The position numbers and the translations under genes were made by a program. The notes beneath the pieces are model-generated. The model did no database searches. It was not told the origin of the DNA and saw only the letters and a list, made by a program, of their open reading frames with translations. Below are positions 49,120 through 60,319 of a stretch of 64,000 nucleotides of DNA, piece by piece. The stretch covers positions 10,958,001 through 11,022,000 of the forward strand of contig JAPFBL010000084.1 in NCBI GenBank assembly GCA_026182355.1. Direction: 5' to 3'. How positions within the stretch are numbered: the stretch's first letter is position 1; each line of letters opens with the position of its first letter. Source of the DNA: Hermatobates lingyangjiaoensis (lineage: Eukaryota; Arthropoda; Insecta; Hemiptera; Hermatobatidae).

Positions 49120-50620
49120 CCTTGATTTCTTTCATTTTTTATATATCAATTATATCCTAGCATAATTAGTTTTATTGAGAATTGCCAACGTCTGAAACTA
49201 CCAGAATGATGACTTGATGACAGTAAAAAGTCTTCACGAGACCTGGAGAGTCTATAGTAATGAGTTTTCATACCCAACAGACTCTTATGTTTAAATCACT
49301 ATTGAACGTAAGTTAAGTAATAAGATAGTACCAGTAATACAGTTTAGTATATCATACATAAACAGAGTCGTAATACACTTAAATATCATAATGAACAAAT
49401 CTGGCTCTTCAAAAACTGCTTTCTTAATGTTGACCGAACAGACCAGATTAATTTAAACATATTAAAATTATTTTAAAATTTTACTCTTAAATACAATTGA
49501 CAAAACATTGGAGTTATTTATATACATTTTTTTAAAAAATCAGTGTTGGCTGGAGTTGTTTTGTATTTTATGAAACAAAAAAAGTAAACTGATGAGTATT
49601 TTTATAATAAATATATGGTTATATAGAATCTTTTTCTATAATTTCTAAGTTACATTCTGATTTAACCATTTTTATTGTTTTTAAAGCATTAGTTGTATTA
49701 TTTGTCATTAATATTTACATATATGAGTAGATTATTAATTGTGAAATCATATTTGAAAATATAACTCAATAAAGAAATATTGAAACTTATCCTTCGGGTT
49801 TCTGAATTATTAATATATTAAACTAAATTGTTAATTTCGAATGACTAATTATTTGAAAAGGATGTTTTCCCAAAAAATATTCATTTTTGAATAAAATATT
49901 ATTCTAATGACATTCTACTTTATTATAAATTCAATAATAGTATATTATAATGGTATACGCTTTAATAATGTATTTCTTTATTGATAGTACTACGGACGAT
50001 TTTTAATCCGAAAATATACTGTCATTGTTGGACAAATTGTAATGAGGAGTATAGGTAAGAATGCAGTCATAAAGGGATCCTCTATAAAGATAAAATTCAA
50101 CAAATTTCCATAATTCCTTCAAAAGGTGTAATTTTATTGTTACAGCATAATTTTGGATTACAATTACAGTTCGTAATTTGCATACACTAGTGCTTTTTGT
50201 TCCTTCATTAACAACATTACCTTATTAGCAACTGGGAAATGTTGAGCAATCTACTAATGCTAATTTTATGTTTCCCACAAATTTTAAATTTCTTAAAGAA
50301 TAATTCGACTTGATGAAAGTAACCTGTTAGAAAGAACTTGATGAAATTAAAATTAGAATATTTTAATATCCAAAAACCAAAAGAAAACTGAATTGATTGT
50401 TCAAACATAAAACTGAAATTAGTATAATCATGTTACTTCATGTTATCATGTTAAATTTCATAATTCATTTATCAAAGCTTTGTCTTTTAAATAGAACTTT
50501 AAAAAAAATTTTCCGTGTTAAACAACAGGGAAATTGACAAATAGTTTATTATAATTACCAAATACTTTCTTGTAATGATTACAAAAAAATTTTTTCTGAA
50601 TATATGTACCGTACCTTCCT
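49120..50620. other. Unassigned DNA, no gene seen
   Basis: AT-rich. The minus-strand frame at 50217-50408 has no family resemblance. Confidence 0.45.
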
Positions 50621-50633
50621 TAATTATCAATAT

Positions 50634-50772
50634 ATATAAAGATTTCACATAAACACGTGAAATAACAATCAATAATCAAACCACAACATGAAATGAGAAA
50701 AAAAGACTAAGATCTTTCAATCGTAACAAGCGGTCTTCGTCAGAGTCAAAAACCCAACTGTTGGGTTTTGAT
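50634..50772 (-). mobile_element. Penelope-like 3' tail fragment, solo
   Basis: This is a close relative of the tail at 44865-45005: AGTTGGGTTTTTGACT, CTGACGA, GAAAGATCTTAGTC, a T-run, then CACGTGTTTATGTGAAATC and a TA tract. No coding part is attached. TA tracts lie at both ends. Confidence 0.75.
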
Positions 50773-50786
50773 ATATATATATATAC

Positions 50787-50856
50787 ACAAAATTGTCACA
50801 TAACACGTGATATAAATATTGAATATTTATATCACGTGATATTGTGACAATTTTGT
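50787..50856. repeat. Long near-perfect hairpin with two CACGTG sites
   Basis: The arms of about 35 nt (50787-50820 and 50822-50856) begin ACAAAATTGTCACA and contain CACGTGATATAAATATT. They differ at about three positions (TAA versus ATAT) and are separated by one base. A TA tract abuts the left arm. It may be a head-to-head join of two copies of a PLE-like terminus, because CACGTG-containing tails also occur in the neighbouring PLE tails. Confidence 0.85.
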
Positions 50857-50869
50857 ATTCATGGATGCC

Positions 50870-51550
50870 ACGCATACCTTCAAAAGTCGTTTTCAGCCTT
50901 TGGAGCGATTCACATCTATTCCTGACGACGTGGATATCCAAATATAGTAGTGAGTTTCAGTGATTTCATTTCTGTGTGTTCGTTTGAAAATTCTAGTTTA
51001 TATATATATATCCAGGTAACTCAGGCAACTGTTAAAAAGAAAATATTTCTACATTCCATATCATAAGGATTTTAAAAAAGATAATTTTTTTGTATGAATA
51101 TAGGAAATTGTGATATTTTTAGAAGCCAGTGTGTAAATATTATAACAAATCTTAGTAATAAATGAAATAAGTCTTTTAAGCAATGGATGGTTCAATAAAA
51201 TGGTTGTACTGAACAATTTTTAATACTTTAAAACTCGTATATTCTTAAGAAAGCATAAATATATTGTACTTTGCAAAAGTGCCAAAACTGGCATTATAGA
51301 TATTAATGAAAAAAGAGGATTATTAATGAAAAATAAAGTTTTGTTGGAGTATTGTAAATGTTATTCGGTTACAAGAAACAATGAGAAACGTCATCGACAT
51401 ACAGACATCAAGTCATGAAAATTGTTTATATGGTTATATTTTGATATGTAGTTCACTCCTTTCTAATCGTCAATAACGATAGTAATAAAAATGTAATAGA
51501 TATAAAAAACTTACTTTACTAGTTAAAAAGCAAAATCAAGTTTTTACAAA
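50870..51550. other. Unassigned DNA, possibly PLE flank
   Basis: 50860-51000 is of mixed composition (CCTGACGACGTGGATATCC near 50920). The rest is AT-rich. No gene. Confidence 0.35.
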
Positions 51551-51559
51551 ATAGAGGAA

Positions 51560-52300
51560 ATGATAAATTAAACATCATAGACTTAACAATAGAAAAAGTT
51601 AAGGGTAAACTCAGTTTTCAAGTTACCATAAACCAACTGCCATCAATATAAGTATACATGAATCCTCAATCAACATCTTCCGTAACAAAAAATATCCGGA
51701 TATAGATATATGATTGATAGACTATTAAATGTATCTCTGAAAGTAAGTAATTGCAATAAGGAATTAAATACCACGGAAACAATAGCAACATAGAACGGGT
51801 ATACAGAAAAATTATAGAAAAAATAATAAATGAGAGAAGTAATAAAGACAATAATAGCAATTCAACCCCAAAATTAACGAACAGATACGCGTTCTTCATT
51901 TACTAAGGTAAACCCTTTGTAAAATTAAGTTGCTACCCTTTAAAGAAAATAATCTATAAAAATAGGTTGTCAAGCTACTATACTATATATGAAATCACAA
52001 CCATTACGACAGAAAATAAATATGAAAAAAGTGGAATATATAAAATTAAATGTAATGAGTGTGGTAAAAAAATAGGACAAACGGGAAGAACACTAAAAGA
52101 TAGATTCAAAGAGTACTTTAAGGACTAGATCAATAACACAAGTAAAGAAAACTACAAAAACCACCTAAATAAATTTGAACATGTATCAAACAGAATTGAA
52201 AACACAATGAACCTATTATAGACAGGACAAAAGGGGCAAGGAATGAACATAAGGGAATAAATAGAAATTCACAAGCATAAAAATAACAGACAGTATAATT
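51560..52300 (+). pseudogene. Penelope-like element: RT C-terminus and GIY-YIG nuclease, decayed
   Basis: From about 51560 the frames give LNIIDLTIEKVKGKLSFQV, the L-LDLTI region just after the RT catalytic box. Then come SIHESSINIFRNKKYPDID, LNVSLKVSNCNKELNTTETI and NGYTEKL. After several stops the nuclease frame reads KSGIYKIKCNECGKKIGQTG then RTLKDRFKEYFKD. GIY is intact, the CxxC pair is present and YIG is changed to KIG. Next are YKNHLNKFEHVSN and MNIRE-stop-IEIHKHKN, where the conserved glutamate region lies. Stops at many positions make it dead. Its sequence differs from the PLEs at 41.6 and 45.2 kb, so at least three lineages are present. Confidence 0.88.
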
Positions 52301-52529
52301 AATGAACAGAAATATCATTAAACATATTTTAACCAGACCTATAAAAAAACTACAGACTTGAAATAGTTGATTAGACGAGGAATTAAAGAAAAAAATTTAA
52401 GTATTAAATATAACTACTAACCATAACATTAAATAATAAAGTTAATTATGCAGACTCCATACGTTTTATTATATAGATAGCAGGTATAGTTTACATAAAT
52501 AAGAAACCAAATCCAGGAAGCAGTTACTC

Positions 52530-52568
52530 TTGAAGATGGGTGCCAGAAGAATCCAAAACCGGTCGAGC
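52530..52568 (+). ncRNA. Hammerhead-like motif, degenerate, PLE 3' region
   Basis: TTGAAGA (52530-52536; core C changed to T), one T, stem GGGT/ATCC (52538-52541/52551-52554), then AAAACCGGTC with a self-complementary ACCGGT as short stem III, and GAGC. The layout is the same as at 12990, including the extra base before stem II. The G of GAAA is lost, so catalysis is unlikely. Confidence 0.42.
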
Positions 52569-53038
52569 TTGCCAGTCAATCTATTAGCTAGATAAACATA
52601 AATTTTTTACAGAGTTTCTAGAGAGAAACCTATTGTTTTCAGACAACATTGAAGAATGGGAAAGGTACTCAGTTTTTCCTTTTCTTCATGTCATGATCGA
52701 AACTTAGAATTTTTATTAAGTATGGTTTTAGTATGAGTATTACATGATTTAACAATTTATTAATTTAGGATTATTGACAGCGGTTGTAAATTACTGAAAT
52801 GAATGACTACTGATTAGGTATTCAGATGCAAACAAACAATTTTATTACAATTTATTAAGTTCAAAATAAGTAATTTATCAGCAGTAAATCAGTGTTCAAT
52901 TGACCATACTTCATATTTCAAGAATTAGGTAAAAAACATCACACAATATTCACATAATTTAGTATAAACTGCACTCTAAAAATATAAAAATGAAATAGTT
53001 ATTTATAATAAGTATTATGTGGATTAGATCAGTTCGTG

Positions 53039-53062
53039 TTGAAGATGGGTGACACCCGAAAC
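53039..53062 (+). ncRNA. Hammerhead-like motif, degenerate, second of the PLE
   Basis: TTGAAGA, one T, a perfect 4-bp stem GGGT/ACCC around GAC, then GAAAC. The cleavage-site side (CTACT) does not fit. It lies about 510 bp after the first motif, like a pair of terminal repeats of one PLE. Confidence 0.4.
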
Positions 53063-53385
53063 CTACTAATGAGTGTGGTAAAAACTAGGGCAGTAATGTA
53101 CGAGGTGAGACGGTAGATTATATGTTTAATATTAATTATTTATAATATTTCTAGTAATTTTTCATGCATTATTCGTAGAACTTTCAAATCTTTTATTCTT
53201 AGAACGATATTTATAATATTCTATCTTTAAATCAATAGTGAACCAGTAAAACAGCGTTTGCCATTTCATTTTATCTAACCAGTACAATCACAAATAATCC
53301 AAAAAAAGGTATATTAATAGTTTTCTTTTACTAATTTTGCTTTTTCAACATGTTTTTATTGACTTTCTTTCAAATAAAAAGAAAA

Positions 53386-53437
53386 AACCTGGAGTGACCT
53401 ACACTCAAATTTGCTATAAGTAAAATTTATATCAATC
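53386..53437 (-). mobile_element. Family H, isolated right terminus
   Basis: On the minus strand: GATATAAATTTTACTTATAG, CAAATTTGAGTGTAGG, TCACTCCAGG, then T's. The hairpin arms GAGTG/CACTC are intact. Confidence 0.6.
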
Positions 53438-53439
53438 AC

Positions 53440-54475
53440 GTTTATAATTGATCAAGTTTTAGTATTATGTTACCGTAAGTCTTGTGTAACTATAGTATGG
53501 ATCATTTTATAATTATACATGTTACTATCGTGTAAAAGAAATTGTAATGAATTATGCAAGTATAGATAATCAAATTAATGATTTTATCTCTTTTATTGTG
53601 GTTATTTCATTTTATCAGTTGTAACGAATTTAAAATTATTGATGTAGTACAATCTGCCATGTCATTATTATTAAGCTGGTGTCGTAGTTTCATCGGACTC
53701 ATGAACACGTGACCAAATCTGTCCTATTGTCCTTTCTTTTATTGTTTCTAAATCAACATTTTAAGTTATTTAATGATCCTCATAATTATCCTTAGGAAAG
53801 TATCTCTTACTTTCATTGGTTATAGGTATAATATGCCCAAATTCGTAAACCTCTTAAACAAGATTGGTTCCATTAACATGGAATGAAGCGGTCTTTGAAG
53901 CATTTTCTTCTTCAGAAGAGAATACGGATCGTTTCTGCTGGATTTATGACCAGACATTTGGTTTCTATCCATCATTCAACATTGTGTAGAGCATATTGTA
54001 TAAACTGAAAGGCAGCACCAACAAACAATCTTCTTTTTTTAATTAATTAACTTTATTTAATATTATCAGTTGTTGTTATTTATTCAAGTGCTCTAAGTAT
54101 GATTCCAATTCTAGTAATGATGACAACATAGGGATAACTATGTTAAAATAAACCCTATTGATATCATGTCTGATGATACGGACATAATATCATTTTGGTA
54201 ATACGTTTTCATATAGTATTCCACTTCTATTAATATTGGTGACCATAACTTATAATTTATAACCATAAGTTATCTATTGACTAATTGTTCAGCTTGTAAG
54301 TTATCATTATTGTTCATTTTAAATGCTCTTATTAAATGTAGTTCAGGAGTAGATTATTTGAAATGTTTGTTGGACTGAGCTATGGCTGGAAGTAATGAAG
54401 AAGTTGGACATTGATGATGTTTAATAGTAAATGATAGAGGATAGGAAGTGTGGGCATTGAGAAAAGGTAAGAGAG
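53440..54475. other. Unassigned DNA, no gene seen
   Basis: AT-rich. A mixed patch at 53670-53780 (GCTGGTGTCGTAGTTTCATC) is too short to interpret. Confidence 0.4.
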
Positions 54476-54479
54476 ATGG

Positions 54480-54720
54480 AAGGAGTCAGTGAGAGAGAGA
54501 TAGTGGCACAATCAAAAAGACAGTGGGATGCCAGGGAGGTAGAAGTGACACGAGCCCACAGCTCCGTCTAGGTCTCTTTCAATGTTATGGAAATTACACT
54601 GCTCAAGATAATATGGGCGGACCGCCTTTCTAGTCCGGCCTCATTACCCCTTCAATACGGTGAGGTAACAATCAGTGGGTCTCCGCCACAGTACTCTCCA
54701 CTTACACTTTCTAAAAACAG
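54480..54720. promoter_or_regulatory. GC-richer island, candidate noncoding regulatory element
   Basis: Contains ACACGAGCCCACAGCTCCGT and GGGCGGACCGCCTTTCTAGT, then CGGCCTCATTACCCC and GTGAGGTAACAATCAGTGGG. TCATTACC/GAGGTAAC forms a small inverted pair. No frame, repeat or tRNA fold was recognised. Confidence 0.3.
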
Positions 54721-54729
54721 ATGAGTAAT

Positions 54730-55435
54730 TTTATCTCATTCTGGATGCATCGTCAAATGTATGGTGGTAAAACTGAATTAGCACCTGGACTCCTCATACA
54801 TATATATGATGCAAAATTAACACTTTTTATCTAGCCGATTTTAAAACATTATTCAAGCAACAATCGCGAAGATTGATTACAATTTAATCCTCAACAGTAT
54901 GATCATAACGTTTTCATACATTTCAAAATTTTCCTAAATATTTGGTATAGTTTTCAATTGCCATTAATTACTTTATGAAAGGACAATTTTTCGTAATTGA
55001 TTTCGTGTTCACACTTGTGTTATAGGCATTTCTCAGTTCTGATATGAAACCAAATCAAACAATTGATTCTTTAAAAACAGGGTAATACTCTAAACCACTT
55101 AGAACTTTATTTTTATTAATAATTTCTTTGAGATTTATATATAAATTTGATTAAACTCCTTCTGGATCCTTGTTCTTGTCAATTATCTAGTTAACTTTTC
55201 TAGCCTTTTAATAAGTTGTTTGAAATTTTCAGGTATACAAATAACAATTGTTCAAATGTTTTATACACAATACTTCTCGCAAGGATAAATAAATAAAAAC
55301 TAAAAAAAATGAAAAAATGGAAAAGAATAAAATCCTTTAAAAATAAGAAATATATTAGAAATTAATAAAATTAATAAAAAATTTTTAATAGAAATAATAA
55401 AATGGTTTAAAAAATGAAATTAATGATACTAAAGA
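54730..55435. other. Unassigned DNA, no gene seen
   Basis: AT-rich, with an A-rich tract of AAATTAATAAAATT words at 55290-55440. Confidence 0.45.
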
Positions 55436-55439
55436 ATAA

Positions 55440-55660
55440 TGAATGACTGAGGTTATCCCAGGGGTAGATCTACTTCCCAGGAGACTAATAAGTGCTTCTT
55501 AATAGAAAGCTTACATAGAAACCATCAAACTGAGTGCTGTCCGATCGACAACCGCGATTACAAGAAGTACAGGGCTTATTCATTCATAACTTGTAATGAA
55601 TAGAGTAGGTGTGATCGCTAAAGAAGGAAGTAAAGGGAGGAACAGGATTGATGATAGGGC
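55440..55660. promoter_or_regulatory. GC-richer island, candidate noncoding regulatory element
   Basis: GAGGTTATCCCAGGGGTAG, then CTGTCCGATCGACAACCGCG and CATTCATAACTTGTAATGAA. The last is an imperfect palindrome with paired TAAT/ATTA-like cores. No coding frame. Confidence 0.28.
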
Positions 55661-55664
55661 AAAA

Positions 55665-56435
55665 AAAGACAATCACAATGTCCACATTTAACAATTGTGC
55701 TAACAGTATAGGGAAGCTTTGGAGAATAGATATATGAAAAGATAGATCTTAGATTAGCAGGTTTGCGGTAGGAGAATGTGCTTTTCTGAAGATAGAAAAA
55801 GTATAGGAGGACAAAGAATGTATACAGAAAAACTCCTTGATTACTGTAACTAGCCCATGAGCACCTGGAAAATAAGTTGTAATGAAAAAAGTAGTATCAC
55901 TGCAATCCCTCCTTTGACCACAACAGAACTATGATGAACCATTTAATAACAGAACTAATAAAATAAAATAGCAATGTCTTATTTAAGTTTATTTGCGTTT
56001 TCTATTTACATTGAACATTTTTTCTACTAATGCAGTACGATTTAAATTTAAAAAAACATTCACAACAATCTGGTCTTTTGCACTAAGTAAATGAGTTTTC
56101 AAAACTGAAATAAGATCATTCAGCAAGCAATCTTTGACTTGTTTCCATAAAGGATAAAGAATATAATATATTTTTTTGCGACACAGTTAGCATAGTTTTA
56201 TTTTATCATTATTCAGTTAAAATAACGGTATAACAAGCATGATTAACATGACACATTCTAAACAATAAAGTAGTTTAAATGTGTTAAGCAGAGTACATTT
56301 CAGATGTTGTATTACGACTATAGGGAAAAAAGAATGGAAACAATAGAAATGGAATGAATTCAGAGATAATTGACAGAAGAGTGTGTATGTAAAACTTGGA
56401 AACACTTTAAACTGGACGTTGAGTTTTATGTACAC
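55665..56435. other. Unassigned DNA, no gene seen
   Basis: AT-rich. The minus-strand frame at 56217-56435 is rich in F, L and C without family resemblance. Confidence 0.45.
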
Positions 56436-56439
56436 AAAT

Positions 56440-56655
56440 CAAAAAATAACTGCATCATTTATAAAAGAGTTAGTTAAACTGCCTACACGGAATTATCATT
56501 ATCGAGGGAGTAGCATTGTAAACGGCCCCCAAGGATGTATGGCGATATCCATCAGTGCTCTTCGAAAATGATTCCGAGTTAATATGGGTCTTGGGGAAAT
56601 CTCGCTTCCATTACGTATCATTATCTCTCAACCTACGACCAACTAAAACCAATGT
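56440..56655. promoter_or_regulatory. GC-richer island, candidate noncoding regulatory element
   Basis: AACTGCCTACACGGAATTAT, CGAGGGAGTAGCATTGTAAA and GGCCCCCAAGGATGTATGGC lead into CATTACGTATCATTATCTCT. It includes GGAATTATCATTATCG and CATTATCTC. The composition resembles the other islands. The 62-codon frame here is unconvincing. Confidence 0.28.
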
Positions 56656-57170
56656 TTCTTCTTTTTTTTTTCTTTTAATTTTTTCTCCGCAGTTTTCTGA
56701 TGAAAGATCTTCGATTTTGATATAATAATCTCTCGTGGATGTAAAATTTTATGGATATTCTCCCTCTGATTTTCTTAGTTCTATCAAAATAGGAATCATA
56801 AAAAAATCCAATAATAAAAGCAAAAAAAAAAACATTGTGTGTGTGCCGCACATCAGGGTAATTTTGAAGAATTGAGCTACTTTCAAAGTGAATGGAATTT
56901 TTTTTTTGAACACTTCAGTCAATTAAAGCTAGATATGCTCTGAATATCAAAAGTTATTCCTCAATCGAAAAGGTGTACTAGACCGAACACAAAGCTGTAT
57001 ACAATTCAACAAGTATTAAAAATAGTAATAGTGAAGAAGAAATTGCAAAACAAGTTTGACAAGATGATTTCTGATAGCATTTGCATAAATTAATCCTGAT
57101 ATGAGCCGTTTTCCTTTTGACAAAAAAGTTAGGTAACGATAAAAAACATAACAATTTACTATGCATTTTT

Positions 57171-58139
57171 ACTTTATTAAAAGTAAAGTATAGTGATCGT
57201 GAAAAAAATAGATCTCGAGATTTTGACGGAATTACATGTTTTGAGGTCCCAGAAGTCGTTTTATGAAGTTTTTTCGATGATGTCTGTGTGTGTGTGGGTG
57301 GGTGGGTGGGTGGGTGAGTGTGTTAGCATTGCTTGTTACCACGCTACGGTCCAGAATCTTAAAAGGATCAAGTTGATATTTTACACAACAATGAGCCCCA
57401 TAAAGATGAAGATCCCTATTGTTTGGGAAGAATTATGCATGATGGAAAAGTCACTTTTTTTGCCAAAAACCGTTTTTTAAAAAACATTTATTTCTCCTAA
57501 ACTGATAACCCTAGAGTTTTGAAATTTTGATATTATCTTTGAGGTTACAAATGCAAAAAACGAAAAATATATTCAGAATTTTAAAGCAAAAGGAAATTTT
57601 TTTTCAATAAAATGTAATAATTTTCTTTCGTTTAGAGATTAATAAATGTAATTATCGTACATCTTTAATTATAAATCATCTTAAAACAACGTTTTTTATT
57701 CGATGTTTATGATGTTTTTCAGAGAAAATAAGGGTATTTTCCTGTTTTAAATTTGAAAATTTTACTTTAATATTCAATGTAGAAGGATGTCAAGTAAACG
57801 ATGTAAGAAATCCACTGGCTATTTGAACAAAAGCCATGTTCTCTTGTAGGAGAATATTTCGTATCAAGAAATTTCACTTTGGTTTTTCAAAAATGTTATT
57901 ACTGCTGTTGTTATACTAATGAAATTATTTGCATCAGCTGTGTGATATACAAAAATAAGCTCATATATTGATATGTCCTTCAATCACTATCTGTACTACC
58001 TCAAGAATGAAAGACTAATAATCATATCCCATTTAGACGTTACGTTACGCTTAAATGAGACGTTATGTGTTATATACTCAAGAAATTTGATATTAAGTTA
58101 CTTATAGTAAAGTTGAGTGTAGGCCACTCCAGATTTTTT
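57171..58139 (+). mobile_element. Family H, complete-ended copy with internal deletion
   Basis: The left end is ACTTTATTAAAAGTAAAGT then ATAGTGATCGTG. The right end is ACTTATAGTAAAGT, hairpin GAGTG-TAGGC-CACTC (58115-58129), CAGA and a T-tract. Compared with the copy at 2120 it lacks about 640 bp between GTAATAATTTTC and CTTTCGTTTAG (near 57620). It otherwise stays very close to that copy. The internal microsatellite has become five GGG runs (57296-57314). The 95-codon frame at 57193-57480 lies within it and is not a gene. Confidence 0.85.
57296..57314 (+). other. G-quadruplex motif GGGTGGGTGGGTGGGTGGG
   Basis: Five G3 runs with single-T loops, the strongest class of parallel quadruplex, sit exactly where other family H copies have (GT)n. 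The copy at 61420-63119 has four such runs on the minus strand (62980-62994). The copy at 7636 has three. Confidence 0.85.
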
Positions 58140-58140
58140 A

Positions 58141-58216
58141 TTTATAAACTTTTTTCAAAAAAATCTGTTAAACTCAATGAAAATCTTAACAGATTTATTT
58201 GAAAGAAGTTTATAAA
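58141..58216. repeat. 30-bp inverted repeat next to family H
   Basis: TTTATAAACTTTTTTCAAAA and the following AAATCTGTTA pair with 58187-58216 at 28 of 30 positions. The loop is 16 nt. It starts immediately after the T-tract of the family H copy. Confidence 0.88.
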
Positions 58217-58339
58217 TAAAAAGTATATAATAAAATGTATTCATTTTTATTGTTACCTAACTTTTTGTCCAAATGGACTTCACCAGTTTCAGAGAAAACG
58301 GCTCATATGTGATTGATTTAGGATAAAAGGTTTCCTTCA

Positions 58340-58980
58340 GAATAGCATTGGTTTTCTAGAAAACTATTTATCCAAGATGATTGAGTGGTTTTGGTTAGTA
58401 AACGTTTAATACAAAGGAGAATTTTTCAACTGTTATATTGCAAATAAAGGGGACTAATTAATCATTTATTTTTTAATGTAATATATTTCAAACCCAATAC
58501 AAACTAATAAAATTATATGTGACAGTCACATCAAGAATATATAAATAAATGTAAATATTCATCATTGTTTAATGATTCGATAAGATTGACAATTACTTCC
58601 TTTAAACTGTTTAAATCGTAAATTATTATTCATGTAAATTCTATACTAAATAACAAATCTATTACAAAGAGTGTTCAACTATTTACTTTTAAATTCTTTT
58701 TAAGACAATAGAATTGTGTTGTTTACTGGATGGTAACTTATATATTAGTAAGTTTTGTGCCTTTGAAAAAAGTAAATTTATCAAAATTCTTGGTTCCAAT
58801 AGGTTTATGCACAATAAGAACAAAAAGGGTTTAGATTTTTGTAGTAAGGGAATAATTAAAGAGTGTTAGCCAGATCTTCTTTAGTAACTGTGACTTAATT
58901 ACTGATAAGATTAAATAATTTCATTATCATAACAATATTTGCAATATATATGCCATTTATATTGCAACTTATATGATAAT
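58340..58980. other. Unassigned DNA, no gene seen
   Basis: AT-rich with no recognisable content. Confidence 0.45.
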
Positions 58981-58984
58981 TTAT

Positions 58985-59640
58985 TGTCTATTTGCAGTAG
59001 TATGTAATACGATGAAACATATCTCATGTAAAGATTTTACGGCCTATTATGGTCTCATGTCAGAACTCAGAAGTAATTGTAGGATATTTAACCATAAATC
59101 CATTTTAATTTGTGGTTTTAGAAGTCTGAGCGGAACAGCCTCTCGTGATACAAGAACAAATCAATTATGGATAGTAGCACTGTGAAATAGCAGCATAGCC
59201 AAAGGTAGGTGAAACGGGTCGCCTCAGTGCTCCGTCGTAAGTCCAGCGGCGAGCCTTCAATCAGCTTGCAATTAATGGCGTCCTCTAACGACATAAATAA
59301 TGGCACACTAGACAACAATAGGCTTTGTCATTTAAGAACGTCATCCTGCTGTAATGAATTGCCTCGCTGATCACTGTAATGACACCAATTACTTCCAACT
59401 ACATTGTCATTAGGATTTTTCGTTTGACCAGTACAGCGGTTTCTACTGGACATTGCTGTAACCTAATAGCGTACTTTCGTGCTGCCACAAACCATCTATT
59501 TACCATCTACCACACTTCCCTTGCTAAGCAGCCCAAAGTGGGTAACCACACTCATCAACCATTATATTTTCCCTCAAACAAACCAATAAGTCTAATTAGG
59601 CAAATTTCATTTCCATTTATTTTACCACTCCTCTAATAAT
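58985..59640. promoter_or_regulatory. GC-richer island, best candidate conserved noncoding element
   Basis: A long stretch of balanced composition. At 59205-59400 it has GTCGTAAGTCCAGCGGCGAG, GCTTGCAATTAATGGCG, then AACAATAGG (59314-59322) followed by CTTTGT in the opposite sense. That gives two SOX-type cores facing each other. TGTAATGAATTGC and TAATGACACCAATTAC follow. Dense TAAT and SOX-like cores without an open frame of family character fit a developmental enhancer. The frames at 58973-59636 are short and unassigned. Confidence 0.35.
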
Positions 59641-59649
59641 AGTGTACCT

Positions 59650-59915
59650 ACCCAAATCAACCTCATCAGTCAAAGGTTAATAAATTAGTAATAAGAAGTC
59701 AGAAGTCCTTTACACTTTAATTTGATTCCTCAAGCCATAAGATTTCATACTCTAAACTACTTCACAGCTTTTCATGCATATGACATAAATAATCATCTTC
59801 TTTTCATTTAGGCTTTTCAATGTCAATGAAATCTCGAAGATAGTTTATTTATTTTAGAAAAAACTATCCCGAACTCATTTGTCAATTTATAAAAAAAATA
59901 AGTGAACAAAGGTGA
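59650..59915. other. Unassigned DNA, no gene seen
   Basis: Nothing recognisable. Confidence 0.4.
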
Positions 59916-59919
59916 TGAA

Positions 59920-60310
59920 TAGAATAGATAACGGGCATTATATGTGGATTTTTGCAATGTATATGTCGGTTTAGCTGACAAATTGCGAGGGAGAAAGGAG
60001 CGCGAATGTGGAGCACATGTTAAGAGGGCAATGGGGTGGGGCGCGAGAGGCTGGTAACAAATAGGCAAGACCTAATAGGGCAGCTTTGTGGTCGACAGAT
60101 TTATAGCCGGCTGACTGGGCCCTTTGTCCTACTCCTTACTCCCCTCACATTTATATATTTTTCACGGCCACTAAAAGGCATCGCCCCCTTAGTCACGGCG
60201 CTTTCCATTAACCCTCGCTCTTTTATATCTCTACAGAGGGAGAAAAAATACATTTATAAACACATGTACTCCCTCCAGAAGCAAGCGACAATTGGTGGCT
60301 AACAGCTACT
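59920..60310. promoter_or_regulatory. GC-richer island, candidate regulatory element or noncoding exon
   Basis: GGGAGAAAGGAGCGCGAATG and GGGGTGGGGCGCGAGAGGC (SP/KLF-like G/C boxes) come first, then GACAGATTTATAGCCGGC, CTAAAAGGCATCGCCCCC and TCACGGCGCTTTCC. It has the highest CpG density I notice in the window. The opposing frames (59823-60068 minus, 60036-60302 plus) carry no recognisable protein. It could be a promoter-like element, but no first exon or TATA box is evident. Confidence 0.33.
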
Positions 60311-60319
60311 GAAGCAAGA

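Larger units (their letters stand above)
57099..58308. repeat. Large imperfect inverted repeat enclosing a family H copy
   Basis: The left arm has ATATGAGCCGTTTTC (from 57099) and GACAAAAAAGTTAGGTAAC (57119-57137). The right arm carries their complements: GTTACCTAACTTTTTGTC (58252-58269) and GAAAACGGCTCATAT (58294-58308). The right arm has a ~20-nt insertion between the blocks. Similarity continues inward as A-rich sequence to the family H boundaries. It reads as the remains of a foldback element into which family H inserted. Confidence 0.75.

Noticed and set aside
54600..54680. tRNA or snRNA in the GGGCGGACCGCC block
   Set aside because: No polymerase III boxes and no consistent fold.
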